Source: Sphingomonas jinjuensis (GTDB taxonomy: Bacteria; Pseudomonadota; Alphaproteobacteria; Sphingomonadales; Sphingomonadaceae). Taken from it: a stretch of DNA of 64,000 nt. The stretch's first letter is position 1. Each line of letters opens with the position of its first letter. Both the position numbers and the translations under genes were made by a program. Location of the stretch: contig NZ_JACIEV010000006.1 in NCBI RefSeq assembly GCF_014197105.1, positions 62,001 to 126,000 of the forward strand, read 5' to 3'. This document shows positions 25,464 to 34,781 of the stretch, in pieces. A model generated the notes under the pieces. It did no database searches and was not told the origin of the DNA. It saw nothing but the letters and a program-made list of their open reading frames with translations.

Positions 25464-26225
25464 TTACTGGAGGTTCACGTAAGCGCCGCCATCGACCAGC
25501 AGCGAGGCGCCGGTGACATAGGCGGACAGGTCCGACGCGAGGAAGACGGTAGGACCGACGAGATCGTCGGGCTGGCCGAGCCGGCCGAGCGGCACGCGGC
25601 TTTCCATGTACCTGCGCTTCTCGACGTCGGCGAGATCGTCCTTGTTGATGTCGGTCAGGATCGTGCCGGGGAACAGCGAGTTGCAGCGGATATTGTGCTT
25701 GCCTAGCGCGATCGCGACCGACTGCATCAGCGAATGCAGCCCAGCCTTGGTGGGCGTGTAATGCGTCTGGTATTCGCCGCCGACCAGCGCCGAGATCGAC
25801 GACATGGCGATGATCGAGCCGCCGTCGCCCTGCTTCACCATCTGGTTGGCCGCCGCCTGGACCATGAAATAGGCGCCGTGCAGGTTGACGCGCATCGTCC
25901 GCTCGAACGTCTCGACGGGCATGTCGAGGAAGGCGTGGAAGGGGCAGATGCCGGCATTGTTGACGAAGACGTCGATGCAGCCCAGCGCTGCGGTCGCCTG
26001 GGCGACGAAGGCCTTGGCGGTCTCCGGATCTGCGACGTCGCCCTGGATGGCGATGCCCTTGCGGCCCAGCGCCTCGATCTCCGCAACGGCGGCGTCGGCA
26101 CCCGCCTGGTCGCGGCTGAAGTTCAGCGCGACGTCGGCACCATGGCGGGCACAGCCGACGGCGACGGCACGGCCGATCCCGGCGGACGCGCCGGTGACGA
26201 GCACGGTCTTGCCTGCGAGCAACAT
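25464..26225 (-). CDS. L-rhamnose 1-dehydrogenase (NAD(P)+)
   Basis: A 253-residue SDR that oxidises L-rhamnose to L-rhamnono-1,4-lactone, the first step of the non-phosphorylating pathway (LRA1). It closely resembles the characterised Azotobacter enzyme as I remember it: VLVTGASAGIGRA nucleotide motif, FVNNAGICPFHAFLDMP, SSISALVGG, THYTPTKAGLHSLMQS with catalytic Tyr and Lys, LFPGTILTDINKDDL, and YVTGASLLVDGGAYVNLQ at the end. The start at 26225 lies just after the regulator gene (25 bp gap). It is cytosolic. It heads the catabolic genes directly behind the IclR regulator. Confidence 0.93.
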   Translation of the reverse strand: MLLAGKTVLVTGASAGIGRAVAVGCARHGADVALNFSRDQAGADAAVAEIEALGRKGIAIQGDVADPETAKAFVAQATAALGCIDVFVNNAGICPFHAFLDMPVETFERTMRVNLHGAYFMVQAAANQMVKQGDGGSIIAMSSISALVGGEYQTHYTPTKAGLHSLMQSVAIALGKHNIRCNSLFPGTILTDINKDDLADVEKRRYMESRVPLGRLGQPDDLVGPTVFLASDLSAYVTGASLLVDGGAYVNLQ

Positions 26226-26250
26226 ATCGGTCTCCTGGTGAAGGAAGGGG

Positions 26251-27060
26251 TCAGGCCGCAAGCGGCTCGAAGCCGAGTTCGCGGCTGATCGAGCCGGCGA
26301 CGCCGCGCACGTCGTCGGTCAATTCGGTCATGCGCTCGTCGCTCATATATTGCGCCGCGCTCGACACGCTGATCGCGCCGACGATGACGCCGCGGGCATC
26401 GCGGATCGGCGCGGCAACGCAGCGGATCTGGTCTTCGTTCTCCTCAAGGTCGAACGCGCGACCGGCAGCGGCATAGCCGGCCATCCGCTCTTCCCAGACG
26501 GCCTGATCGGCCTTGGGCGCGCCCTCCGCCTGGTCGGCAACGAAGCGCTCGCGCCAATAGGCGGGGCTGTGATCGACCATCAGCGCCTTGCCGAGGCCGG
26601 TCGAGGTCAGCGGCTGGCGATCGCCGACGCGGCTGGAAATGTTGATGCGGCGGCGGCCGGGCACCTTGTCGAGATAGAGCGCATGGTCGCCGTCGAGAAC
26701 GCCGAGGTGGACGGTGTCCTCGGTCGCGGCGGCGAGCTCCTCCAGCCAGGGCCGTGCGACCTGGACGAGATCGGCCTGCGCCTGCGCCAGCGTGCCGAGC
26801 AGCAGCAGCTTGGGGCCGAGCCGATAACCGGCGCGCGGCGTGAAGGCGAGGTAACCGCGATCGACCAGCGCGCTGAGCAGGCGGTGGGTGGTGCTCTTGG
26901 TCAGGTCGAGCCGCTTGGCGAGTTCGCTGAGCGTCAGCATCTCGTGGCTGACCGCCTCGATCAGGTCGAGGCCGCGCATCAGCGTCTGGCTGCCCGCGCC
27001 GACAGGGCCGCCGCCCGCTTCCGCCTTCTCCAGGCTCGCCACCGAGGTTTTCATGTCCAT
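26251..27060 (-). CDS. IclR-family transcriptional regulator of the rhamnogalacturonan/rhamnose locus
   Basis: A 269-residue protein with an N-terminal winged helix (about 25-85: QTLMRGLDLIEAVSHEMLTLSELAKRLDLTKSTTHRLLSALVDRGYL) and a C-terminal effector-binding domain (LGVLDGDHALYLDKVPG ... LTSTGLGKALM ... IRCVAAPIRD). IclR proteins sense small acids or sugars and often act as repressors. Being directly before rhamnose dehydrogenase, and close to the locus receptor and lyases, it is the likely regulator of the whole locus; KDG or 2-keto-3-deoxyrhamnonate would be plausible effectors, by analogy with KdgR. A perfect GGCAATTGCC palindrome lies just upstream (27086). Confidence 0.9.
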   Translation of the reverse strand: MDMKTSVASLEKAEAGGGPVGAGSQTLMRGLDLIEAVSHEMLTLSELAKRLDLTKSTTHRLLSALVDRGYLAFTPRAGYRLGPKLLLLGTLAQAQADLVQVARPWLEELAAATEDTVHLGVLDGDHALYLDKVPGRRRINISSRVGDRQPLTSTGLGKALMVDHSPAYWRERFVADQAEGAPKADQAVWEERMAGYAAAGRAFDLEENEDQIRCVAAPIRDARGVIVGAISVSSAAQYMSDERMTELTDDVRGVAGSISRELGFEPLAA

Positions 27061-27175
27061 CGTTTAGGACGCTTTCTCGCAATCTGGCAATTGCCGTGGA
27101 TGACCCCGCTTAAAAAGCCGCCGGCCACCCGTGGGAGCGACCGGCGAGGGGAAGGAACGGTGATCGCCCGGAGGG

Positions 27176-30100
27176 TCAGAACTTCAGCTGGAAGCCGGCG
27201 AAGAAGCGCTGGCCGGGGTAGTAGGTTTCGAAGCTGCCAATGTTCTTGATGTAACTCTGCGAGTATTCCTTGTTGATGTTCTGCATTTCCATAAATAGGC
27301 TGTAGTGCCATTGCGGGAAGCGGAAGGTGATCTTACCGTCCAGGTAGCCTTCGCCCTTGCGATAGATCGGGTTGTTGCTGTTGACGCTGTTCACCGCCTC
27401 GACCAGCCAATCGGACCGATAATTGTAGCTCAGGCGAGCGTTGAGCCAACCCTTGTCGTAGAAGACGCTGGCGTTGTAGGTCCACTTCGACAAGCCGGGA
27501 TATTCGTCGAGCGGCAGGCCCGTGGCGCTGTTCGTAAGGTTGGTACGGATCGCGCGAGCGAAGGTCACGTTGCCGCTCGCGCCGAAGCCGTCGAACGGCT
27601 GCGGCAGGAAGGTGAAGGCCGTCTGGGCACTCGCCTCGATGCCATCGAGCAGTGCGCCGAAACCGTTGATTGGCTGACGCACCGTGTAGGTCACTCCGTC
27701 ACCAAACAGGTCGACACCGCTGCGCGTCACATTGGGGACGACGAAGCTCTTCTCGTACTTCTTGTAATAGCCAAGGCTGACCAGCGTATCGCGGTTCGGA
27801 TACCAGGCGAGGTTCGCTTCCCACTGATCGGCGCGATAGGGCTTGAGCGCCGGATTACCCGCGGTGCAGATGTCGTCGGCCGCCGAAATGGTAGCGTCGT
27901 CGAGGCAGTTGATGTTCGGCACAAGGTCGGTCGGCCGGGGACGTGCGAGATTCTTCGCCCAGTTGGCGCGCAGGACGAGGTTGGGCGTGATTTCCAGCGC
28001 CGCATTGAAGGCTGGCAGAACATCGAAATAATCGTTGGTCAGTGACAGCTGCTGCGCGCGCAGGAAGACGGTTTCGGTGCCCCCGGTCGCCGTGAAGCGG
28101 GTGACGCGAGCGATGTTGGTGCCCGTGCCCTGGTCGCGCGTGTAGGTATAGCGGACACCGGCATTGCCGCTGAGGCGCAGCCCGAACACCCGCGTGTCGA
28201 CGTTCGCCTGGACATAGCCGGAGGCAATCTTTTCACTGATCTTCGCCGACGGGATCTGCGGCAGCCCGTTGGATTCAAAGACGAGGTCCTGGTCGAAGCC
28301 GGACAGGTCGTAGAATTGACCGATCGCCTTGGGATCGAAATTGGCGAACGCGATCCGGCTGGGGATGTTGCCGGGAGCGCCCTGCAGCCCGCTGAACAAC
28401 GGTGCCCCGCCGCTGGTGGTGCCGAGCGACGTCAACAGCGCGGCATATTCAGCCTGCGTCAGCTGGACGTTGTAGCCGCCTGCGCCGATCGTGCCGGTCG
28501 GGGTGATGCGCTGGGTGACCGTCGGCACGATGGTGGTCGTGTACGATACGTTGGCGGAGGTTTGATAAACCGGAGCGCTCGTGCCGCCGCCTGACAGGAT
28601 CCGCGAGCCACCGCCGGTGTACACGACATAGTCCTGGCTGCGGAATTGACCGCCGTACTGGATGTTCTTGAGCGGCCCGGCTTCGATTAGCCAATCGACA
28701 TCGAGCTTCAACTGATCCTCGGTGTTCTTGTTGTAGCCGGGCCGGTACTGAACCGTCGGGCCAAGAACCGTCGATGTCGTACCAAGGCCGTTCCCGGGGC
28801 GCGTAAAGTTGGTGTAGATGCTGGGATCGGCAGGGTTGATCGCACTGGGATAGGTGAAGACCGGAATCCCAAGATCGTTGCGCGTGTCGATGTTAACGCT
28901 TGCGATGCCCGTGGACAGCGAGATCAGGTTCGTTTCACTGGTGGTGTTGGCCGTGGCATGCGACGCCATCGCCTTGATCTTGATACGATCGAAATTCCAG
29001 TCGAAGCCACCAAGATAATAGCGGGACTGCTGATTATACTGGAAGTCGCGGCGTTGGACGCCAAGGATGTTACTCGATCCGCTGTATGTTGGGGCCGTCG
29101 CGGTGCCAATATTTACCGGGTTCGCCGCCGTCGTGAAGCTGGTGACAACGTGATTTGCGTTGACCGTGGCGCTGCTCTGCTGGACCTGTGGGCGCGACGT
29201 GCCGCCGTTGAGGCCGGCGGGCAGCTGCGCATCCAGCGGGAAGCGCTGGAAGCGGCTGAGATCGAGCGCATAGTTGGTGTCGAAGAGGCGCTGGTCGCGA
29301 TTGTTGAGAACGGCCTCGCCATAGACGCGGAAATTGGGCGCCACCTCATACTGGACGGTCAGGTCGGCGGACAGGCGCTTGTCGCGGCGGACGAGGTTGC
29401 GATAGCGCGGGCCGTTGGGTGCCCAGTCGAAGAACTGGGTTTCGCACGCCAGGCGGCGGGCAGTGGCGTTGGACGCGTTCTGGCCGCCGACGCCGGCGCA
29501 GCTCGCATAGGTATTGAAGTTGGAATAGAGCGGGTCGGCGACCGTCTTCTGATCGGAGTGGTCGAAGTCGGCGAGGCGGGTCCAGCCGGTGTTGGCGGCA
29601 TAGTCCTGGCGGGTCGACTTGTCGTCGTAGGTGGCATTGAGTAGGACGCCGAGGCCGTCGATCAGGAACCTGGGCGTGCCGACGATCACCGTCGCGCGGG
29701 GGCGCCAGTCCTGAGTCAGGTCGAGGTGCTGTTCGGAGAAGACGACCGTCGCCAGCCCCTTCTTCAACTCGAGCGGCTTGCGCGTCTCGATCGACACCGT
29801 GCCGCCGAGGCCACCTTCGGTCAGGCTCGCCTGATAGCCCTTGTAGACGTCGATCGACTTGACGAGCTCGGTCGCGAGTTCGCGGAAGTCACCGGCACGG
29901 GTGCCGAGCGCCGACACCTGGCTGACGCCGTTGACCTCGACACGGTTCAGATCGGGCTCGACACCGCGGATCGACACCTGGACGCCCTCGCCGAAATCGC
30001 GGCTGAGCTGGACGCCGGTGACGCGCGACAGCGAGTCGCCGACGTTCTTGTCGGGGAAGCTGGCGATGTCGTCGGCGACGATCGAGTCGACGACGGTGCC

Positions 30101-30502
30101 GGCGTTGCGCTTGCGCGCGATCGCCGACTGGAGCGAGGCGCGGGTGCCGACCACGACGACGTCGCCGGGGGCAGGCGCGGCCTGCGGATCGTTGCCGTCG
30201 TCCTGGCTGATGTCCTGACCGGCAGCGGGAGCGGGATTGCCGGCGGGCGTTTCCGCGGGCGTCTTGGGCTCGACCGCCGCCGACGACGGCGCGACGTTGC
30301 GATCACCGGGGACGGGGGTGGTCTGCGCGATGGCAGGAGTGGCGAAGGCACCGATCGTCAGCGCCAGCGCGGACGTGGTGGCGAGCACGCGCGCGGCAGG
30401 TGCAGTGCGACGGATGACGGACGAATCGAGCTGCGGCAACGTACCAACCCTCCCCAGAAACGGCGCGGCTTTTGCCGTCGCGGTGATGTGGATCATCCAC
30501 AT
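27176..30502 (-). CDS. TonB-dependent outer-membrane receptor, probable rhamnogalacturonan oligomer uptake
   Basis: An 1108-residue receptor. A long N-terminal region precedes a signal peptide-like segment (RTAPAARVLATTSALALTIGAFATPAIAQ), then a Pro/Ala linker, a plug beginning near VVVVGTRASLQSAIARKRNAGTVVDSI (the 'sphingomonad TonB, carbohydrate type' pattern with IASFPDKNVGDSLSRVTGVQLSRD), and a barrel ending in FAGFQLKF. Such IARKRN/FPDKN receptors are typical of polysaccharide utilisation in sphingomonads and xanthomonads. Its position, divergent from a PL11 lyase and next to the IclR regulator, supports a role in importing rhamnogalacturonan oligosaccharides. The start at 30502 has only AAAGG upstream; ATG 30496 is an alternative. 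Confidence 0.92.
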   Translation of the reverse strand: MWMIHITATAKAAPFLGRVGTLPQLDSSVIRRTAPAARVLATTSALALTIGAFATPAIAQTTPVPGDRNVAPSSAAVEPKTPAETPAGNPAPAAGQDISQDDGNDPQAAPAPGDVVVVGTRASLQSAIARKRNAGTVVDSIVADDIASFPDKNVGDSLSRVTGVQLSRDFGEGVQVSIRGVEPDLNRVEVNGVSQVSALGTRAGDFRELATELVKSIDVYKGYQASLTEGGLGGTVSIETRKPLELKKGLATVVFSEQHLDLTQDWRPRATVIVGTPRFLIDGLGVLLNATYDDKSTRQDYAANTGWTRLADFDHSDQKTVADPLYSNFNTYASCAGVGGQNASNATARRLACETQFFDWAPNGPRYRNLVRRDKRLSADLTVQYEVAPNFRVYGEAVLNNRDQRLFDTNYALDLSRFQRFPLDAQLPAGLNGGTSRPQVQQSSATVNANHVVTSFTTAANPVNIGTATAPTYSGSSNILGVQRRDFQYNQQSRYYLGGFDWNFDRIKIKAMASHATANTTSETNLISLSTGIASVNIDTRNDLGIPVFTYPSAINPADPSIYTNFTRPGNGLGTTSTVLGPTVQYRPGYNKNTEDQLKLDVDWLIEAGPLKNIQYGGQFRSQDYVVYTGGGSRILSGGGTSAPVYQTSANVSYTTTIVPTVTQRITPTGTIGAGGYNVQLTQAEYAALLTSLGTTSGGAPLFSGLQGAPGNIPSRIAFANFDPKAIGQFYDLSGFDQDLVFESNGLPQIPSAKISEKIASGYVQANVDTRVFGLRLSGNAGVRYTYTRDQGTGTNIARVTRFTATGGTETVFLRAQQLSLTNDYFDVLPAFNAALEITPNLVLRANWAKNLARPRPTDLVPNINCLDDATISAADDICTAGNPALKPYRADQWEANLAWYPNRDTLVSLGYYKKYEKSFVVPNVTRSGVDLFGDGVTYTVRQPINGFGALLDGIEASAQTAFTFLPQPFDGFGASGNVTFARAIRTNLTNSATGLPLDEYPGLSKWTYNASVFYDKGWLNARLSYNYRSDWLVEAVNSVNSNNPIYRKGEGYLDGKITFRFPQWHYSLFMEMQNINKEYSQSYIKNIGSFETYYPGQRFFAGFQLKF

Positions 30503-30602
30503 GATGAACCTTTGTTCCGCTTTCTATGTTGCCAAAATCTGAAATGCAATCATGATTATTGGAACTTTCGGCGTGAGCGCGAAAGCGATGGAGGGATTCA
30601 GG

Positions 30603-32513
30603 ATGCACGGCAATGGCTTGGCGCTGGCGTTCGCAGCGACGTCGATGATCGCTGCCGCACAGGCGGCAACGACGCCGCGCGTGGTCGAGCGGCTCGATCG
30701 CGGCGTGGTCGCGACACCGGCGAAGGATGGCGGCTGGCTGATCTCGTGGCGACTGCTGGCCAGCGACGCCGCGGGGCTGGGGTTCGACGTGTATCGCGAC
30801 GGGCGCAAGATCAACGCCGCGCCGATCACGACCGCGACCGCTTTCGTCGACCCGCGTGGCGACGGGATAGGACGCTACACGGTGCGGGTGGCGGGCAAGG
30901 GCGGCGACAGCGCTCCGGCGCTGATGGCGCCCAAGGGCTATCTGTCGATCCCGCTCGATCCGCCGGCGCCTGGCGTCACCCCGTCGGGCGAGGCGTATAG
31001 CTATAATGCCAATGATGCGAGCGTCGGCGATCTCGACGGTGACGGGCGGTACGAGCTGATCCTGAAATGGGATCCGACGAACAGCCACGACAACAGCCAG
31101 GCCGGCTATACGGGCAATGTCTACATCGATGCCTATACGCTCGACGGCAAGCGGCGGTGGCGGATCGACCTGGGGCGCAACATCCGCGCCGGCGCGCACT
31201 ATACCCAGTTCCAGGTCGCCGACTATGACGGCGACGGGCGTGCCGAGGTGGCGATGAAGACCGCTGACGGCACCGTCGACGGCGTCGGGACGGTGATCGG
31301 CAATGCCAGGGCCGACTGGCGCGGGCATGACGGCGAGGTGCCGCAGCCCGATCGCACGGGCGCCAAGACGCTGGCCGACGGCACCAGGGTCGCGCCGCTG
31401 CAGGGACGCATCCTGAAGGGGCCGGAATATCTGACGGTGTTCGATGGACGCACCGGCCGGGCGCTGGCGACGGCGCCCTATGATCCGCCGCGCTATCCGG
31501 GCGGCAACCCGACCTTCGAGCAGCTGCGTGACACGTGGGGCGACGGCTATGCCAATCGATCGGACCGGTTCCTTGCGGGCACGGCCTATTTCGACGGCAA
31601 GCAGCCGAGCATGGTGTTCGGGCGCGGCTATTATGCGCGCACCGTCGTCGCCGCCTGGGACTATCGCGGCGGAAAGCTGACCAGGCGCTGGACCTTCGAT
31701 AGCGCCGCGCCGGGGAATGGCGACTATGCGGGGCGCGGCAATCATCAGCTGAGCATCGCCGACGTCGACGGCGATGGCCGCGACGAGGTGATCTATGGAT
31801 CGATGGCGATCGACAACGACGGCAAGGGGCTGTGGACCGACCCGCTCTATCACGGTGATGCGATGCACGTCGCCGACCTCGATCCGCTGCGGCCCGGACT
31901 GGAGAAATGGGGCGTCCACGAGGAGGTGAAGCGCAACGGCGGCATCGGATCGGCGCTGCTCGATGCGCGCACCGGCGCGATATTGTGGACCAAGCCGGCG
32001 GCAACCGACACCGGGCGCGGGCTCGCCGCCGATATCGACCCGCGATACGTCGGCGCCGAGATGTGGGGATCGAACAGCCGCGAGCTGTTCGACGTCCATG
32101 GCCGGGCGATCGGGCCGGCGCCGCGCGCCACCAACTTCGCGCTCTATTGGGACGGCGACCTGTTGCAGGAGCTGCTCGACGGGACGACGATCAGCAAGTG
32201 GAACTGGACGGCGGGCACGGCGGCGGCGCTGCTGCATCCCGCCGACGTCGCGTCAAACAACGGGACGAAGGCGAACCCGGCGTTGCAGGCGGATATCCTC
32301 GGTGACTGGCGCGAGGAGGTGGTGTGGCGTTCGGCGGACAACCGCGAGCTGCGCCTCTATGTCACGCCCTATCCGACGACGCACCGGTTGGTGACGCTGA
32401 TGCAGGACCCAATCTATCGCGCCGGCGTGGCGTGGCAGAACACGGCGTATAACCAGCCCCCGCACCTGGGGTATTTTCCGGGGAGCACGGTGGCGAGCGA
32501 CACGGCGGAGTGA
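30603..32513 (+). CDS. PL11 rhamnogalacturonan endolyase
   Basis: A 636-residue exported enzyme with a signal peptide (MHGNGLALAFAATSMIAAAQAA). The start at 30603 is preceded by GGAGGG. It has the N-terminal FN3-like segment (ISWRLLASDAAGLGFDVYRDG) and the beta-propeller with repeated calcium-binding DxDxDG motifs (DLDGDGRYE, DYDGDGRAE, DVDGDGRDE) characteristic of PL11 (YesW/YesX). The conserved blocks NANDASVGDLDGDG, LKWDPTNSHDNSQ, GRGYYAR and LGDWREEVVWRS are present. It cleaves the rhamnose-galacturonate backbone by beta-elimination, giving unsaturated oligomers for GH105. It is the first gene divergent from the TonB-dependent receptor. Confidence 0.95.
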   Translation: MHGNGLALAFAATSMIAAAQAATTPRVVERLDRGVVATPAKDGGWLISWRLLASDAAGLGFDVYRDGRKINAAPITTATAFVDPRGDGIGRYTVRVAGKGGDSAPALMAPKGYLSIPLDPPAPGVTPSGEAYSYNANDASVGDLDGDGRYELILKWDPTNSHDNSQAGYTGNVYIDAYTLDGKRRWRIDLGRNIRAGAHYTQFQVADYDGDGRAEVAMKTADGTVDGVGTVIGNARADWRGHDGEVPQPDRTGAKTLADGTRVAPLQGRILKGPEYLTVFDGRTGRALATAPYDPPRYPGGNPTFEQLRDTWGDGYANRSDRFLAGTAYFDGKQPSMVFGRGYYARTVVAAWDYRGGKLTRRWTFDSAAPGNGDYAGRGNHQLSIADVDGDGRDEVIYGSMAIDNDGKGLWTDPLYHGDAMHVADLDPLRPGLEKWGVHEEVKRNGGIGSALLDARTGAILWTKPAATDTGRGLAADIDPRYVGAEMWGSNSRELFDVHGRAIGPAPRATNFALYWDGDLLQELLDGTTISKWNWTAGTAAALLHPADVASNNGTKANPALQADILGDWREEVVWRSADNRELRLYVTPYPTTHRLVTLMQDPIYRAGVAWQNTAYNQPPHLGYFPGSTVASDTAE

Positions 32514-32517
32514 GCCG

Positions 32518-33801
32518 TCAGGAAGCGCGCGTCACCTCGACCGCGTAGATCGCCGGGTCTCCCTGAATGTTGGCGCGGAAGATCAGCCACTTGCCGTCCG
32601 GTGTGAAGCGGGCATTGGGTTCGAGGCGATAGTCCTGGCGGCCCATGTCGACGAGCTTTTCCGCCTCGAGAACGCCCGGCTGGATCAGGCTGGCGGCATC
32701 GGTGGCGTGGATGCCGGCGACGTCGGGGATGGCGCGGGGGCGGAAGAGGTAGAGCCATTTGCCGTCGGGGGCATGGGCGACCATCTCGCTGTCGCCGCCG
32801 TCGCCCGAGAAGAGGCGGCCGTCCTGCGATACGTTGTAATGCACCGACCATTGGTTGCGATCGAGGTGATACCAGCGCCGCTTGCCGTCGGCGACTGTGT
32901 AGCCGGCGAGCCAGAAATCCTCGCCGCGCGGGGTTTGCAGGTCGTACCAGATGGTGCGGCCGTCGGGCGACCAGAATTCGTGGCCGGCGATTTCCATGTT
33001 CATGGTGCGCGCATGGATCTTGGTGTTCTGGGTGCCATCGGTGCGGACCGTCCAGATGCGATCGACCTTATGCCAGGGGCCTTCGTGGCAATACATCAGC
33101 AAGCCGGAGTCGGTCGGCGAAAATTGCAAGTGGTTGAGCCAGTCGGTCGAGCGGATCACCGATCGGCGCGCGCCGGTGCGGGTATCGATGGTGAAGATCT
33201 CCATCGGGATGCGTGCCTCGAGACGGTCGTTGAGGCGCACCTCCTTGGCTTCGGCATAGGGCAATGGCCTGCCGTCGGGGCCGAGCGCAGCATAGGCGGC
33301 CTGGTCGGTCTTCGCATCGCGGCCGCGCGTGCCGGGTTGCAGCTCCATGGCTCGTTCGGCGACTTGGCCGGCCAGCAGCGTTTCGTTGGCGTTGATCGTG
33401 TCGATCTGGCTGCCCTTTGGCACCTCGCCGATGCGGCGGACGGCGCCAGTGGGGATCGCGGCGGCGTAGATGGTGGTGACGTCGCCTTTGGTTTCAGCGA
33501 AATAGGCGGTACGGGTCTTGTGGCCGGCGAAGAGCAGGCGGATGCCGGGCCGCTTCAGGATGGATCGCGTCTGCCAGCTCTTCAGGTCGAGCACCGAGAT
33601 GCCGTCGGCGGTCTGGAAGATCATCAGATCGCCCTGCGGCGTATAGGCGTTGTAGTTGAAATACAGCGCATAATTGCCCGGCGCGTCCGAGATGCGATGG
33701 ATGCGGTGGCCGGTCTTGGCATCCGTCCAGTCGGCGGGACCGGTGACCGCTGCGCCGGCGGGCGCCGCGAGGAGGAATAGCGGAAGCAGCAGGCGGCGCA
33801 T
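32518..33801 (-). CDS. Exported oligogalacturonate lyase-like protein (PL22 type)
   Basis: A 427-residue protein with a signal peptide (MRRLLLPLFLLAAPAGAA). The seven-bladed propeller follows: DAKTGHRIHRISDAPGNYALYFNYNAYTP, HLQFSPTDSGLLMYCHEGPWHKVDRIWTVRTDGT, NMEIAGHEFWSPDGRTIWYDLQTPRG and WSVHYNVSQDG, all close to oligogalacturonate lyase, where His and Gln residues in these segments bind Mn. PL22 cleaves short galacturonate oligomers to 4-deoxy-5-keto uronate and related products. Most PL22 enzymes are cytosolic, so the signal peptide makes this one unusual; substrates with rhamnose at the end are possible. It is convergent with PL11, with 4 bp between. Confidence 0.82.
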   Translation of the reverse strand: MRRLLLPLFLLAAPAGAAVTGPADWTDAKTGHRIHRISDAPGNYALYFNYNAYTPQGDLMIFQTADGISVLDLKSWQTRSILKRPGIRLLFAGHKTRTAYFAETKGDVTTIYAAAIPTGAVRRIGEVPKGSQIDTINANETLLAGQVAERAMELQPGTRGRDAKTDQAAYAALGPDGRPLPYAEAKEVRLNDRLEARIPMEIFTIDTRTGARRSVIRSTDWLNHLQFSPTDSGLLMYCHEGPWHKVDRIWTVRTDGTQNTKIHARTMNMEIAGHEFWSPDGRTIWYDLQTPRGEDFWLAGYTVADGKRRWYHLDRNQWSVHYNVSQDGRLFSGDGGDSEMVAHAPDGKWLYLFRPRAIPDVAGIHATDAASLIQPGVLEAEKLVDMGRQDYRLEPNARFTPDGKWLIFRANIQGDPAIYAVEVTRAS

Positions 33802-33815
33802 GGCGGAAGCTTTCG

Positions 33816-34781
33816 TCACGAGGGGAGGCGCAGCGGCCAACCGTGGTCGCCGGCAAAGGCGACGAATTGGTCGACCCAGGGCACCGGCGTGCCGTCACGA
33901 TGCGCGGCGGGCGGACCGTGGCCGCCCTTTTCATAGATGGTGAGCGCGGCGGTCACCTTGGCGGCGTGCAGCGCCTCGTACATCAGCAGGCTGTTCTTGG
34001 CGGGCACGACGGGATCGTCGCCGTTGCAGGCGACCCAGGTGGGCGGCATGTCGGCGGGCAGGTTCTGCTCGATCGAATAGCGGCGCTGCCAAGCGGGATC
34101 GGCGGCGCGGGTACCCAGCAACTCGCGGCGCGACTGGGCGTGGACGCCCGCGTCGCTCATGGTGATGACGGGGAAGAACAGGCCGGCGACATCGGGGCGC
34201 GCCGGCAAGCGATCGGCGGCGTCGATCGGCGAGTAGAGGGGCAGGCTCGATCGGATCGCGAGGCTGGCGGCGACGTGGCCACCGGCGGAGAAGCCGGTGA
34301 CGGCGACGCGGGACGGGTCGATGCCCCAGCGGGTCGTGCCGGCGCGGATCAGGCGCATCGCGCGCTGAGCGTCCTGGAGCGCCACGTCGGAGCCGGCGGC
34401 CCAATTGTCGTGGGGCAGTCGATAGAGCAGCTCGAACGCGGTGATGCCGCGGCTCGCGAAGTCGCGGGCGATGCCGCCGCCGAGCCGCCCGACCGCGACA
34501 CGGGCATAGCCGCCGCCGGGGCAAATCAGCACCGCGGCACCGTTGGGCGTGGCGGGGCGGACGACGGTGAGCATGGGTACACCGACGTGCGGCCAGGCGA
34601 TATCGTCGGCGCCGCCAGTCGGCGAGCGCTTCACCCACTGGTCGGCGACGCTGCCAGCGGGGGCCCCGGGCGGGGTGCCGGGCCAGAGCGGGAAGCGTTC
34701 CACCGTGGGCTCGGCGGCGAAGGCGGGCAGCGGGAGCATCGTCGCGAGGCTGCCGGCGAGGAGGGTGCGGCGGGTGGTCAT
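33816..34781 (-). CDS. Tat-exported alpha/beta-hydrolase, probable carbohydrate acetyl esterase
   Basis: A 321-residue protein beginning with a twin-arginine signal (MTTRRTLLAGSLATMLPLPAFA). The fold is alpha/beta hydrolase: oxyanion loop ICPGGGYARVAVG, nucleophile Ser in VTGFSAGGHVAASLA, and His in YEKGGHGP near the C-terminus. These patterns fit acetylxylan esterase-like proteins in polysaccharide loci. Its start overlaps the stop of the CE12 gene by one base (TGATG), giving a four-gene operon of two CE12 enzymes, this esterase and the PL22-like lyase. Likely role: remove acetyl groups from pectin fragments; the specificity is inferred. Confidence 0.82.
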   Translation of the reverse strand: MTTRRTLLAGSLATMLPLPAFAAEPTVERFPLWPGTPPGAPAGSVADQWVKRSPTGGADDIAWPHVGVPMLTVVRPATPNGAAVLICPGGGYARVAVGRLGGGIARDFASRGITAFELLYRLPHDNWAAGSDVALQDAQRAMRLIRAGTTRWGIDPSRVAVTGFSAGGHVAASLAIRSSLPLYSPIDAADRLPARPDVAGLFFPVITMSDAGVHAQSRRELLGTRAADPAWQRRYSIEQNLPADMPPTWVACNGDDPVVPAKNSLLMYEALHAAKVTAALTIYEKGGHGPPAAHRDGTPVPWVDQFVAFAGDHGWPLRLPS

